A DNA stretch of 64,000 bases, taken from NCBI RefSeq assembly GCF_023897065.1, contig NZ_JAMHIV010000014.1, forward strand, positions 62,001-126,000, given 5' to 3'. The stretch is from Crossiella sp. SN42 (GTDB lineage: Bacteria > Actinomycetota > Actinomycetes > Mycobacteriales > Pseudonocardiaceae). The notes below the pieces were generated by a model that was given only the letters and a program-made list of their open reading frames with translations, was not told where the DNA came from and ran no database searches. Each line of letters begins with the position of its first letter. Position 1 is the first letter of the stretch. The translations under genes were made by a program, and so were the position numbers. Below, piece by piece: positions 52,079-60,497 of the stretch.

Positions 52079-52597
52079 CGCCGAACCCCTTCTCCAGCAG
52101 GCGCTCGCGGAGCAGGCCGCGGGCGCGGGACAACCGGGACTTGACCGTGCCTCGGGCACGCCGAGCACCGCCGCGCAGTCCCGCAGCGACAGGTCGGCCA
52201 GGTGGAACAGCGCCAGCACCTCGCGCTCGACCAGTGGCACCTCGGCCAGCCCCGCCCTGATCGCCAGCACGTCCAGCACCACCTCGGCCGAGGGCGACAC
52301 CGCCTCGGGCAGCACCGGTTCCGGCCGGTAGCGCTCGCGCAGCCGGTCCAGCAGCGTGCGCCGCGCGATGGTGAAGAACCAGGGCGCGAACCGCGCGGGC
52401 TCACGCAGCCGGGGCAGCCCCTTGAGCACCGCGAGCCAGGCTTCCTGGGCCAGGTCGTCGGCGGTCTGCGGGGTGCTCATCCGGCGCAGGTAGGTCCACA
52501 GCGGTGGGTGCCAGGCCCGCACCAGTTCGGCCAGCGCCGAGGGCTCCCCGAGCTGGCAGCGCACCACCAGCAACGCGGTACTCCGGTCGTCGGTCAC
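52071..52597 (-). pseudogene. ECF sigma factor gene with single-base frameshift
   Basis: From the GTG at 52597, region 2 is clear: HPPLWTYLRRMSTPQTADDL and AQEAWLAVLKGLPRLREPAR. Region 4 begins with SLRDCAAVLGVPE. There the reading frame breaks: the recognition helix that should read EGTVKSRLSRARGLLRERLL is present only one base out of phase. One missing C near 52150 (G on the coding strand) explains it; with it restored the gene is 175 residues and stops at 52071. As written, the sigma loses its -35-binding helix and runs into the membrane protein. A sequencing error is possible. Confidence 0.75.
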
Positions 52598-52709
52598 ACC
52601 AGCACAGTCGGCAATTCACCCCGCCAGGTTCACGACCCTGGGTGACGACCTGGTCAGCCCCCGTGACCCGGCTTGCTGTCGATCTACCTAGTCATCCAGA
52701 CTCGCACAC

Positions 52710-53057
52710 GTGTTCGACCGAACGGTGCAACTCGCTCCCTCCCTCGGCCGGGTCTACGACCGCAGCAGACCGGTCTGGGTGGACCTCAACGAGCTGTACC
52801 GGCACGGCTTCCTCGGCGACGCCTCCTCCGCCACCCTGCTCATCCGCCAGCAGGGCCTGGTGGTCAGCGGCCGGGTCCCGGGCACCCTGCACGCCTGGCT
52901 GCGCACCGAGGAGGGCTACTGGGCCGGGCTGGTGTCCTTCTGCATCGCGGGCCGGGCGGAGAGCACGGTGCCACCGCTGGCCCTCAAGCACCTGGTGCCG
53001 AGAGGGGCGCTGCGGCCGAGGGCGCCGGAGGAACGGGGAGGGGAGCGCCGGTACTAG
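52710..53057 (+). CDS. Conserved-looking small protein of unknown function
   Basis: This 115-residue protein starts at a GTG. It has regular beta-like composition (ATLLIRQQGLVVSGRVPG, TLHAWLRTEEGYWAGLVSF) and a basic C-terminus. No signal peptide, helix or known motif is visible. Codon bias matches the neighbours, which supports it as real. It is divergent from the sigma locus. Confidence 0.58.
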   Translation: MFDRTVQLAPSLGRVYDRSRPVWVDLNELYRHGFLGDASSATLLIRQQGLVVSGRVPGTLHAWLRTEEGYWAGLVSFCIAGRAESTVPPLALKHLVPRGALRPRAPEERGGERRY

Positions 53058-53073
53058 GCGGCTCCTCGGCCGC

Positions 53074-53688
53074 TCAGCCCCGGTAGTGCCCCGGCCAGTC
53101 CGCGTGCCGGATCCGCCTGATCTCCCGCACTCCGCCCACCGTCCCCCACTCATCCCGCCCCAGCCGCGACAACGGCCGCAGCAGCTCCACGGACGGCAGC
53201 CCGTCGCGGACCACCTCCGCCGCCACCGCCGCGTGCACCACCCGCCCGAACACCACCGTGGAGTCGCCCAGCCGCAGCGTGCTGTGCAGCACGCACTCCA
53301 GCGCGGCGGGGCTGGTGGCGACCCTGGGCGGCTTGACCTTGAGGCTGGGTTCGCGGGGGATGCCGGCCGCGTCGAACTCGCTGGTGGCCGGGGGGAAGTC
53401 GGTGCCGGTGGCGTTGACCTGGGCGAAGTTCGGCTCGGTGGCCAGGTTCACCACGAACTCGCCGGTGGCCTCCACGTTGGTCAGGGTGTCCTTGCGGCCC
53501 ACCGAGGTGAACTGCACGATCGGCGGGTCGACGCAGGCCACGGTGAAGAACGAGTGCGGGGCGAGGTTGTCCACGCCCTCGGCCGAGACCGTGGACACCC
53601 AGGCGATCGGGCGGGGCAGCACCACGGCGGTGAGCAGGCGGTAGAACTGGCCGGAGCCGGTGTCCTCCGGGGCGAAGTCCAGGCGCAT
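53074..53688 (-). CDS. Flavin reductase-like FMN-binding protein
   Basis: The 204-residue split-barrel protein has YRLLTAVVLPRPIAWVSTVS, NLAPHSFFTVACVDPPIVQF and the FVVNLATE strand, the blocks of the flavin reductase-like family. Members bind FMN and reduce flavin or act as oxygenase partners. It lies 15 bp behind the epimerase gene on the same strand. Confidence 0.87.
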   Translation of the reverse strand: MRLDFAPEDTGSGQFYRLLTAVVLPRPIAWVSTVSAEGVDNLAPHSFFTVACVDPPIVQFTSVGRKDTLTNVEATGEFVVNLATEPNFAQVNATGTDFPPATSEFDAAGIPREPSLKVKPPRVATSPAALECVLHSTLRLGDSTVVFGRVVHAAVAAEVVRDGLPSVELLRPLSRLGRDEWGTVGGVREIRRIRHADWPGHYRG

Positions 53689-53703
53689 AGGCCTGATCCT
53701 CGT

Positions 53704-54648
53704 TCAGCGGTGCCGGCGCAGCAGCTCGGCCTCCCACTGGCCGCGGATCATCTCGGTGAGCGTGGACTGCCGCGGTGACCAGCCAAGACGTTGCCTGATC
53801 AGCGAGTTGTCGCCGACCGAGCGCGCGGACTCGCCGGGGTTGGCCGGGCGGTGCGTGACGCGGATCTCCCGGCCGGTCACCTCGCGCACGGCGTCCACGA
53901 TCTGGGCCACGCTGGCCGGGATGGCGCCCACGTTGTACACGTCGAACCGGCCCGGCGTGGCGTCCTCCAGCGCCGCCACCATGGCCCTGGCCACGTCGTT
54001 GACGTGCACGAAGTCCCGGACCGCCGAACCGTCGCCGTTGATCTCCACCGAGGGCAGGTGGCCCGCCGCCACGCCCACCGTCCTGGTGATGATCCGGGTG
54101 TCGTCGTAGTCGCCGAGCTCGCCCACCGCGCCGGCGATGTTGAAGATCCGCAGCACCACCGCGCCCAGTCCGCCGGTGGCCACCTGCCAGCGGATGGCCT
54201 CCTCGGCGGCGACCTTGGAGGCGGCGTAGGGGTTCTGCGGGGCGACCGGGGTGGTCTCGTCGATGGGCTGGCGTTCCGGGTTGCCGTAGACGCTGGCGGT
54301 GGAGGCCATCACCAGCCTCGGCTTCACCCCGGTGACCTCGGCCTGCCTGGCCAGCGCCTCCAGCACGTGCAGGGTGCCGCCCAGGTTGACCCGGTAGTAC
54401 AGCGTGGGGTGCGCGAAGGCCTCGCGGATCCTGGTCAGCGAGACCAGGTGCACCGCCGCGTGCACCCCGTCCGCGGCCGCGAGCAGGCCCTCGCCGTCCA
54501 GCACGTCGCCCCTGCGCAGCTCCACCCCCTCGGGCACGTTCACCACTGAGCGGTGGACCAGCGCCACGACCTCGTGGCCGGTCTGGGAAAGTTGGCGTAC
54601 GACGGCCTGTCCCACATAGCCGCTCGCGCCGGTGACCAGGACTCGCAT
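53704..54648 (-). CDS. NAD-dependent epimerase/dehydratase
   Basis: This is a 314-residue extended short-chain dehydrogenase. The NAD motif is VLVTGASGYVGQAVV, the catalytic region has a Ser/Thr (MASTASVYGNPE) and Tyr-x3-Lys in NPYAASKVAAEE. The C-terminal part (FDVYNVGAIPASVAQIVDAV) matches GalE-like sugar-nucleotide epimerases. It probably makes a nucleotide sugar; the exact sugar is not fixed. Confidence 0.88.
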   Translation of the reverse strand: MRVLVTGASGYVGQAVVRQLSQTGHEVVALVHRSVVNVPEGVELRRGDVLDGEGLLAAADGVHAAVHLVSLTRIREAFAHPTLYYRVNLGGTLHVLEALARQAEVTGVKPRLVMASTASVYGNPERQPIDETTPVAPQNPYAASKVAAEEAIRWQVATGGLGAVVLRIFNIAGAVGELGDYDDTRIITRTVGVAAGHLPSVEINGDGSAVRDFVHVNDVARAMVAALEDATPGRFDVYNVGAIPASVAQIVDAVREVTGREIRVTHRPANPGESARSVGDNSLIRQRLGWSPRQSTLTEMIRGQWEAELLRRHR

Positions 54649-54798
54649 AGCACCATCTCACCAGAAGGAAATGGGTGCACCGGCAAGTTTTGTGGCCTTC
54701 ACACGGAGGTCGGGATTACCTTACTCCGGTAGGGAGAAACGCTGTGACAGGGAGTTGTTCGCATTGGGCCGTTCGGGGCATTATCTGCTGGCTATCGG

Positions 54799-55512
54799 GT
54801 GAGTAGTGGACCTTTCCCCTCCATATTCCCCAGCGCCAACGTCGACCCTTCCTCTATGAGCGTGGAAGGGCTCGGGGCGGCCAGCCGGGTTTTACTGGCC
54901 GACGTCGGGCGTCGTCGCAGCGTGCGCCGGGGCACGGTGCTGTTCAGGCAGGACAACGAGTCCGACTCGGTCCTGCTGGTCGAGCACGGCCTGCTGCGCA
55001 TCTCGGTGGTCAGCCAGGACGGCACCGACAGCGTGCTCGCGCTGCGCGGCAGCGGTGAGCTGGTGGGCGAGTTCGGCGCGATAACCGCACGTCGGCGCTC
55101 GGCCACCGTGGTCGCGCTGACCGACTCGACGGTCGTGGTGATCGCCTCGGCCCGGTTCCGCTCGCTGCTGCGCCAGTTCTCCGGCCTCGCCTGTGACGTG
55201 CTGTCTTTACTGGTCACCCGAGTGGATGAATCTGACCGGCGACGGCTGGAGGTGGGCACCTGCACGGTGTCCCAGCGGCTGGCCCGCTTCCTCGGCGAGC
55301 TGGCCGCCACGCACGGCACCGAACGGGCCGACGGCGGGGTGGAGATCGCCGCGCAGCTGACCCAGGAGGAGCTGGGCAGCGCGATCGGCGCGACCCGCGA
55401 GTCGGTGTCCAGGGCGCTGGCCGAGCTGCGCGACGACGGCCTGCTGTCCACCGCGCGGCGGCGGATCACGATTCTGGCCCCCACCCGGCTGGACTCCTAC
55501 CTTGGGACGTAA
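54799..55512 (+). CDS. CRP/FNR-family transcription regulator (B)
   Basis: The frame starts at a GTG (237 residues); an ATG at 54856 is an alternative nearer the usual size. The cyclic-nucleotide domain has GSGELVGEFG and Arg100-Ser101-Ala102 (RRRSATVV), the phosphate-binding cassette of cNMP-binding regulators. The winged helix is LTQEELGSAIGATRESVSRA. It is 69 bp upstream of the cyclase-homology gene on the same strand, and a CRP-like half-palindrome lies between them. It is probably the regulator of the four-gene locus and may sense a nucleotide made by its neighbour. Confidence 0.88.
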   Translation: MSSGPFPSIFPSANVDPSSMSVEGLGAASRVLLADVGRRRSVRRGTVLFRQDNESDSVLLVEHGLLRISVVSQDGTDSVLALRGSGELVGEFGAITARRRSATVVALTDSTVVVIASARFRSLLRQFSGLACDVLSLLVTRVDESDRRRLEVGTCTVSQRLARFLGELAATHGTERADGGVEIAAQLTQEELGSAIGATRESVSRALAELRDDGLLSTARRRITILAPTRLDSYLGT

Positions 55513-55531
55513 GACTGAATCACACCTCGAA

Positions 55532-55547
55532 AGTGCGTTGGATCACA
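55532..55547. promoter_or_regulatory. Candidate CRP-type box
   Basis: AGTGC-N6-TCACA matches eight of the ten fixed positions of TGTGA-N6-TCACA. It is about 35 bp before the ATG of the cyclase-homology gene and 20 bp after the CRP-like gene stop. One site alone is weak evidence. Confidence 0.35.
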
Positions 55548-55581
55548 GATTGACCTGCGGTTTTAGGGTAAACACACGCTG

Positions 55582-56277
55582 ATGCAATACCACCCGGTGC
55601 ATTTCTCGATCGTGGTCGTGGACATCGCGAAGTTCGGCACCAGAGATGACCGGTTCCAGCTGCTGCTGCGCAGCGGGCTGACGGCTGTCCTCAAGCAGGC
55701 CTTCGAGGAGTCCGGCATCGACTGGGACGAGCTCGCGATCGAGGACCGCGGGGACGGCAAGTGCCTGCTCATCCCCGCCTCGGTGTCCAAGGTCCGGCTG
55801 CTGGACCCGCTGATCGGCAGGCTTGCCGTCGCGCTGCGCCAGCACAACCAGTTCACCAGCGAGCAGGGCCAGATCCGGCTGCGCATGTCGGTGCACGCCG
55901 GTGAGGTGCACCGGGACCGGGACGGCTGGTCCGGCACCGACCTGAACTTCGCCTTCCGGCTGGTCGGCAGCGAGGCGCTCTACGAGGTGCTGGCCGCGGT
56001 GCCGGAGGCGGAGCTGGTGGTGATCGTCTCCGAGGCCATCCACAACGCGGTGGTGCGGCACGGCTACGGCGCGGTCGACCCGGCCTCCTTCCACCAGATC
56101 GAGGTGCACCGCAAGGAGGTCAGCGCGGAGGCGTGGGTGCACGTGCCCGGCATCCTGGCCCCGCTGGCCCGGCTGGAGCTCGACAGCGGCAGCAGCGGGC
56201 CGCCCGCGATCACCGTGCGCGGCAACGTCAACGGTGACGTGGTCGGCAGGGACAAGCACGTCGGCGGGCCATGGTGA
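55582..56277 (+). CDS. Cyclase-homology protein ending in GDVVGRD motif
   Basis: The 231-residue protein has a class III cyclase-like fold: Asp14 in IVVVDIAKFG, Asp58 in DRGDGKCLLIP, IRLRMSVHAGEVH, and Asn122/Arg126 in DLNFAFRL. These are at almost the same spacings as in the protein at 25545-26306. The last 20 residues contain ITVRGNVNGDVVGRDKHVGG. Nearly the same segment sits in the next protein before its P-loop. Such short shared motifs are seen in bacterial amyloid signalling pairs. The gene overlaps the NTPase gene by seven bases. Catalytic activity is not proved, since substrate-selecting residues are unclear. Confidence 0.65.
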   Translation: MQYHPVHFSIVVVDIAKFGTRDDRFQLLLRSGLTAVLKQAFEESGIDWDELAIEDRGDGKCLLIPASVSKVRLLDPLIGRLAVALRQHNQFTSEQGQIRLRMSVHAGEVHRDRDGWSGTDLNFAFRLVGSEALYEVLAAVPEAELVVIVSEAIHNAVVRHGYGAVDPASFHQIEVHRKEVSAEAWVHVPGILAPLARLELDSGSSGPPAITVRGNVNGDVVGRDKHVGGPW

Positions 56278-58472
56278 GTGCCGACCGCGTCGGAGGACTG
56301 GCCGAACCGCTCCCGGATCGGGCACACCACGGGGTCGACCACACCGGCCGGTCAGGCGGCGCCGAGGGCGAGGGCGGCCCGAACCGGGACGCCGCGCGGG
56401 CGCTGACCCTCGACAAGATCAAGGAACAGCTGAGCAGCCCGGCCCGGCTGCTGGACTCCGTCTCGCTGGTGGAGGAGATCCACCGCCAGGTCAGCACGCT
56501 GCGCCCGGCGGGCGGCGGGCAGGCCGCCGCGCCGATCGTGATCATGGGCGATGTCACCGGCGACGTGGTCGGCCGGGACTCCTTCGTCGGCCGCCGCGGC
56601 GGCGGGGTGGACACCGCCGAGCCGGTGGCCAGGCGGGTGGCCGCGCCGGTGCTGGCCGGTTTCCGCGGCGCCTTCGTCGAACCCGGCAGCGCCGCGGCGA
56701 TCAGGGCCAGGCTGGCCAGGCCGGGGCTGGTGCTGCTGGCCGGGCCGAGGGGCTGGGGCAAGACCGCGCTGGGCATGGTGCTGCTGGACGAGCGCTGCCA
56801 CGGCGAGGTGTATGAGTTCGAGCCGATCGAGGACCTGCTGCGGCTGCCAACCGGCGCGCTCAAGTCCGGCCGCGGCTACCTGGTCACCGACCTGCCGCCG
56901 CACGTGCTGGCCGCCGCCCGCGGCGCGGACCTGCACCGGCTGGACGAGGAGGTCACCGCGCGCGGCGCCCGGCTGGTGCTCACCGTGGCGGGGGCGGGCG
57001 TGGCGGAGAAGCCCTGCCAGCTGCCGGTGGCCGACCACCCCGAGCCCAAGGCGCTGGTGCTGGCCCACCTGGGCAGGCTGCTGGCCGCCGACCGGATCGC
57101 CGAGCTGACCAGGCAGCGCGCGGTCGCCGAGCTCATCGAGGGCAGTTGTCAGGAGCCGTTCGAGGCGGCCGCGCTGGTCCGGCTGGCCGAGGAGCTGGCC
57201 AGGCTGGACCGGCTGGACCGCGGCGCGGAGGCGGCCGAGATCGCCCAGCGGCTGACCGTGCGCTCCAAGGAGGAGCTGCGCGCCTGGCTGGACGAGGTGT
57301 CCTCGCCGGACCGGGCGTTCCTGCTGTGCGTGGCCATGTTCGACGGCCTGGCCTACGGCACCGTGGTGGACCTGGCCGAACGGCTGGACCGGCTGACCAC
57401 CGGCCGGGCCGCGGCCAGGGTGGACGGGCCGCCGCACGGGCGGCAGGCCCGCTGCGAGCGCACCCGCACCGAGATCCTGCGGGCCTGGAGCCACACCCCC
57501 TACGGCCGGGTGCCCACCGAGATCGTCCGGCTGCGCCAGCCCGACCACCGGCCGTGGATCGTGGACCAGCTGTGGTGCGCCGGCTACTACGGCCGCCCGG
57601 CGCTGCTGCGCTGGCTGCGCGAGCTGGGCACGCACCACGCCCGCCCGGTGCGCGGCGGGGCGGGCGCGGCGGTCGGGTTGCTGATGTCCAGGGAGTTCGA
57701 GACCTTCCGCAGGGCCGTGCTGGAGCCGTGGGCCGCCGGGGACGACCCGGCGGGCCGGGAGGCCGCGCTGGTGGCCCTGGGCGTGGCCGCGGGCGACTTC
57801 CAGCTGACCGGGGCGGTGGTCCGGCTGGCGCACAGCTGGTCCCGCTCGGGGGAGTGGCAGCTGCGCCGCACCGCGGCCCGCGCCTTCGGCGAGTCCCTGG
57901 GCCACCTGGTGCCGGACACCGCGTTCGAGGTGCTCGGCGAGCTGGCCGGGCAGTCCGATCCCGGCGGGGTGTTCGCCATCTCGCAGAGCCTGGTGGAGCT
58001 GGCCCGCTCCGCCGACGACGCGCTGCTGGCCACCGTGATCGCCACCGTGGAGAGCTGGGCGACCTCGCACCGGGCGCACCGCAGGCACGTCGGGGTCTAC
58101 GGGTTCCTCCAGCTCTGCGCCGACCTGTGCCGCCCTGGCGAGAGCAGCGCGCCGCGGCTGTTGCAGTGGGCTGACCAGGGGGCGGAGCCGTCCTCGGCGC
58201 TGGCCGGGCTGTGGCGGCGGGCGCTGATCGACCCGCTCGTCAATCGCCCGGCCAGGTGGGTGCTGCGCTGGTGGGCACAGTCCTGCGAAGGTGATACCGC
58301 CGCCACCACGGCCCTGGCCAGGCTGGCCCGCTCCATCGCGAGACTGCCGAGGGAGGTTGAGATTCTGCGTCGCGCCGCGCTCACCTGGCCGGACGCCGAC
58401 CCGCCAGCCACCGCGGCCGCGGCCGCGGTGCTCGACGCGCTGTCGTCACCAGTCCGAGGAGCACGGCCTTGA
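56271..58472 (+). CDS. P-loop NTPase (STAND-like) with GDVVGRD motif
   Basis: This 733-residue protein has a disordered start (1-45), a short helical segment (46-80), the shared motif IVIMGDVTGDVVGRDSFVG at about 89-107, and a P-loop GPRGWGKTALG at about 158-168. An ATPase core follows, then from about 400 a long helical region that may be HEAT/TPR-like (RTAARAFGESLGHLVPDTAF). The fold resembles STAND or NACHT-type regulators, which oligomerise on sensing a signal. No N-terminal toxic domain is fused, so the effector may be its partner. Overlaps bind it to both neighbours in one operon. Confidence 0.65.
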   Translation: MVSADRVGGLAEPLPDRAHHGVDHTGRSGGAEGEGGPNRDAARALTLDKIKEQLSSPARLLDSVSLVEEIHRQVSTLRPAGGGQAAAPIVIMGDVTGDVVGRDSFVGRRGGGVDTAEPVARRVAAPVLAGFRGAFVEPGSAAAIRARLARPGLVLLAGPRGWGKTALGMVLLDERCHGEVYEFEPIEDLLRLPTGALKSGRGYLVTDLPPHVLAAARGADLHRLDEEVTARGARLVLTVAGAGVAEKPCQLPVADHPEPKALVLAHLGRLLAADRIAELTRQRAVAELIEGSCQEPFEAAALVRLAEELARLDRLDRGAEAAEIAQRLTVRSKEELRAWLDEVSSPDRAFLLCVAMFDGLAYGTVVDLAERLDRLTTGRAAARVDGPPHGRQARCERTRTEILRAWSHTPYGRVPTEIVRLRQPDHRPWIVDQLWCAGYYGRPALLRWLRELGTHHARPVRGGAGAAVGLLMSREFETFRRAVLEPWAAGDDPAGREAALVALGVAAGDFQLTGAVVRLAHSWSRSGEWQLRRTAARAFGESLGHLVPDTAFEVLGELAGQSDPGGVFAISQSLVELARSADDALLATVIATVESWATSHRAHRRHVGVYGFLQLCADLCRPGESSAPRLLQWADQGAEPSSALAGLWRRALIDPLVNRPARWVLRWWAQSCEGDTAATTALARLARSIARLPREVEILRRAALTWPDADPPATAAAAAVLDALSSPVRGARP

Positions 58473-59443
58473 CCGCACCCCATGACGAGCACACGGCGGA
58501 ACCCCACCTCACCGCCGACCTCCGCAGCCCCATCCGCAGTGAGATCGAGCTACCGGCCCGCAGAATGCTGGCCGGCCGCCCAGCGCCCCGCCCGCACACC
58601 ACGTTCGTGCTGTCCACGGTGGACGGCAACGTGTACGTGCCGTCCCGGATGCCCAGCGCGCGGGAGTGGCGCTCCGGCGGCGTGCGCTGGCTGTACGAGG
58701 TGGACCTGGCCGACCACTGGGCGCTGACCAACGTGCTGCTGCCCTGCCACGGCGACCTGTTCCAGTTCCACACCGAGCTGGAGTTCGGCTGGCGGGTGCA
58801 CGACCCGGTGCAGGTGGTGCGCAACCGGCTCACCGACGCGGTCGAACTGTGCCGCAGGCACCTGCTGGCCCAGCTGCGCCAGGAGTCCCGCCGGTTCGAC
58901 CCGGCGGCGACCGCGCTGGCCGAGACCGCGCTCAACCAGCTGCCCGCGATCGCGCCGACCGCGCTGCCGGAGGGTGTCACGCTGTTCCGCTGCCACGTCC
59001 GGATCACCCAGGACGAGCGGCTGCGCGAGCACCGGCTGGCCATGCTGGCCGACCAGCAGCAGGGCGAGCTGATCGTGACCAGGGCGCAGCGGCTGCGCAG
59101 GCTGGTCGAGGACGGGCACTACGCGGTGCTCGCCCTGCACCTGGCCGAGCACCCCGGCGACACCGCGAAGGTGGTGCAGCTGCTGGCCGAGCAGGAGAAG
59201 CTCAGCCTGGACACCAGCCGGGGCATCGTGCAGTCCCTGCTGGACTCCGGTTTCGCCCAGGACGTGGACATCGACCAGCTCGGCGGCGAGGCGCTGCGCC
59301 GGGTGCTGGCGCACCTGCAGGCCGGTCCCGGCCGGGCGCTACGCGAGTTCGCGGCCAACCGCACCCAGCTGCCGGAGATGCCGGACTACCCGGCCGCCTC
59401 GCGGTTCCCGCCCGACCCGCGCAACGGCCAGCAGTCGCTGTAG
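58469..59443 (+). CDS. SPFH/band-7-like protein
   Basis: The start is a TTG overlapping the NTPase stop, with GAGGAG upstream; the product is 324 residues. The middle has a band-7-like pattern: FHTELEFGWRVHDPVQVVRN, a helix RRHLLAQLRQESRRFDP, then VTLFRCHVRITQDERLREHR and a long helix. No transmembrane helix or signal is seen, so membrane contact would be peripheral. SPFH proteins build membrane-associated scaffolds. As third gene of the locus it may be the membrane-side partner of the NTPase. The assignment rests on pattern only. Confidence 0.5.
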   Translation: MTAPHDEHTAEPHLTADLRSPIRSEIELPARRMLAGRPAPRPHTTFVLSTVDGNVYVPSRMPSAREWRSGGVRWLYEVDLADHWALTNVLLPCHGDLFQFHTELEFGWRVHDPVQVVRNRLTDAVELCRRHLLAQLRQESRRFDPAATALAETALNQLPAIAPTALPEGVTLFRCHVRITQDERLREHRLAMLADQQQGELIVTRAQRLRRLVEDGHYAVLALHLAEHPGDTAKVVQLLAEQEKLSLDTSRGIVQSLLDSGFAQDVDIDQLGGEALRRVLAHLQAGPGRALREFAANRTQLPEMPDYPAASRFPPDPRNGQQSL

Positions 59444-59496
59444 ACCCGACCGGTGGAGGATTGTCCTGAAGTTGGTCATGTGCGAAAAAGTTTGAC

Positions 59497-60468
59497 ATGT
59501 TCGCGCGTGTGCTCGGCCGGGCGGCGCTCGCCCTGCTGGTGACGACCCTGGCGCTGGTGAGCACGGCCGCTCCGGCCGCGGCCCTCCCCGGCGCGTTCCT
59601 GCCCGCCCTGGGCGCGGGCAACCGGGGCGCCGATGTGCTGGCGCTCCAGCAGCTGCTGCGCCAGCACGGGCAGAGCCCGCCGGCCGACGGGGTGTACGCG
59701 GCGAGCACCACCACTGCGGTCCGCGCCTTCCAACAGGCCAAGGGCCTGGCCGTGGACGGCATCGCGGGCCCGGTGACCTGGGGCGCGCTGCTGGTGACCC
59801 TGCGCCAGGGCGCGACCGGCCCCGCGGTGTCGGCGTTGCAGGCCCAGCTCAACGCCAAACGCAGGCTGAGCCTGCCGGTCAGCGGCAGCTTCGACGCGGC
59901 CACCCGGTCCGCGGTGCTGGCCTTCCAGCAGCACGCCGGCCTCGGCGCGGACGGCGTGGCCGGCCCGGACACCTGGCGAAACCTGTTGTGGCACTACGAC
60001 TACCCGGACCTGGCCGCCCTGTGTGACCAGGACCCCGACGGCAACGGCACGGCCAACTGGGGCACCGGCGCGACCATCGGCCAGCTGGAGGCGGCGGCGC
60101 GGTCCTTCGCCGGCACCGGCCAGGGCAAGGTGCCGCTGGGCGATGTCAGCAAGGAGCACGGCGGCGACATCGCGGGCCACGCCAGCCACGAGGCCGGCAT
60201 GGACGTCGACCTGTGGCCGATCCGCGCCGACCGCGCCCAGTGCACCGCGGGCCGGATCACCTGGCGGGACCCCGCCTACGACCGCGCCGCCACCAGGACG
60301 CTGGTGCGGGCGCTGCGCTCGACCGCGGCCGGCCGGGTGAAACTGATCTTCTTCAACGACCCCGAGCTGATCAGGGAGGGCCTGACCACCCGGTATGACA
60401 ACCACGACAACCACCTGCACATCCGCTACTGCGCCCCGGTGCACCCCAATCCGCTCTACGCCTGTTGA
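59497..60468 (+). CDS. Secreted peptidoglycan endopeptidase with two PG-binding domains
   Basis: The 323-residue protein has a signal peptide (ALALLVTTLALVSTAAPAAA) and two PG_binding_1 domains (VLALQQLLRQHGQSPPADGV and AVSALQAQLNAKRRLSLPVS, each ending in GPxTW). A C-terminal LAS-type metallopeptidase follows: HASHEAGMDVDLWP supplies His and Asp, and DNHDNHLHIRYC the last His. This matches penicillin-insensitive MepA-like endopeptidases that cut cross-links. It stands 53 bp after the SPFH-like gene and probably has its own promoter. Confidence 0.88.
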   Translation: MFARVLGRAALALLVTTLALVSTAAPAAALPGAFLPALGAGNRGADVLALQQLLRQHGQSPPADGVYAASTTTAVRAFQQAKGLAVDGIAGPVTWGALLVTLRQGATGPAVSALQAQLNAKRRLSLPVSGSFDAATRSAVLAFQQHAGLGADGVAGPDTWRNLLWHYDYPDLAALCDQDPDGNGTANWGTGATIGQLEAAARSFAGTGQGKVPLGDVSKEHGGDIAGHASHEAGMDVDLWPIRADRAQCTAGRITWRDPAYDRAATRTLVRALRSTAAGRVKLIFFNDPELIREGLTTRYDNHDNHLHIRYCAPVHPNPLYAC

Positions 60469-60497
60469 TCTCCGCCGGTCTGTGGTCTGCTTCCCGG

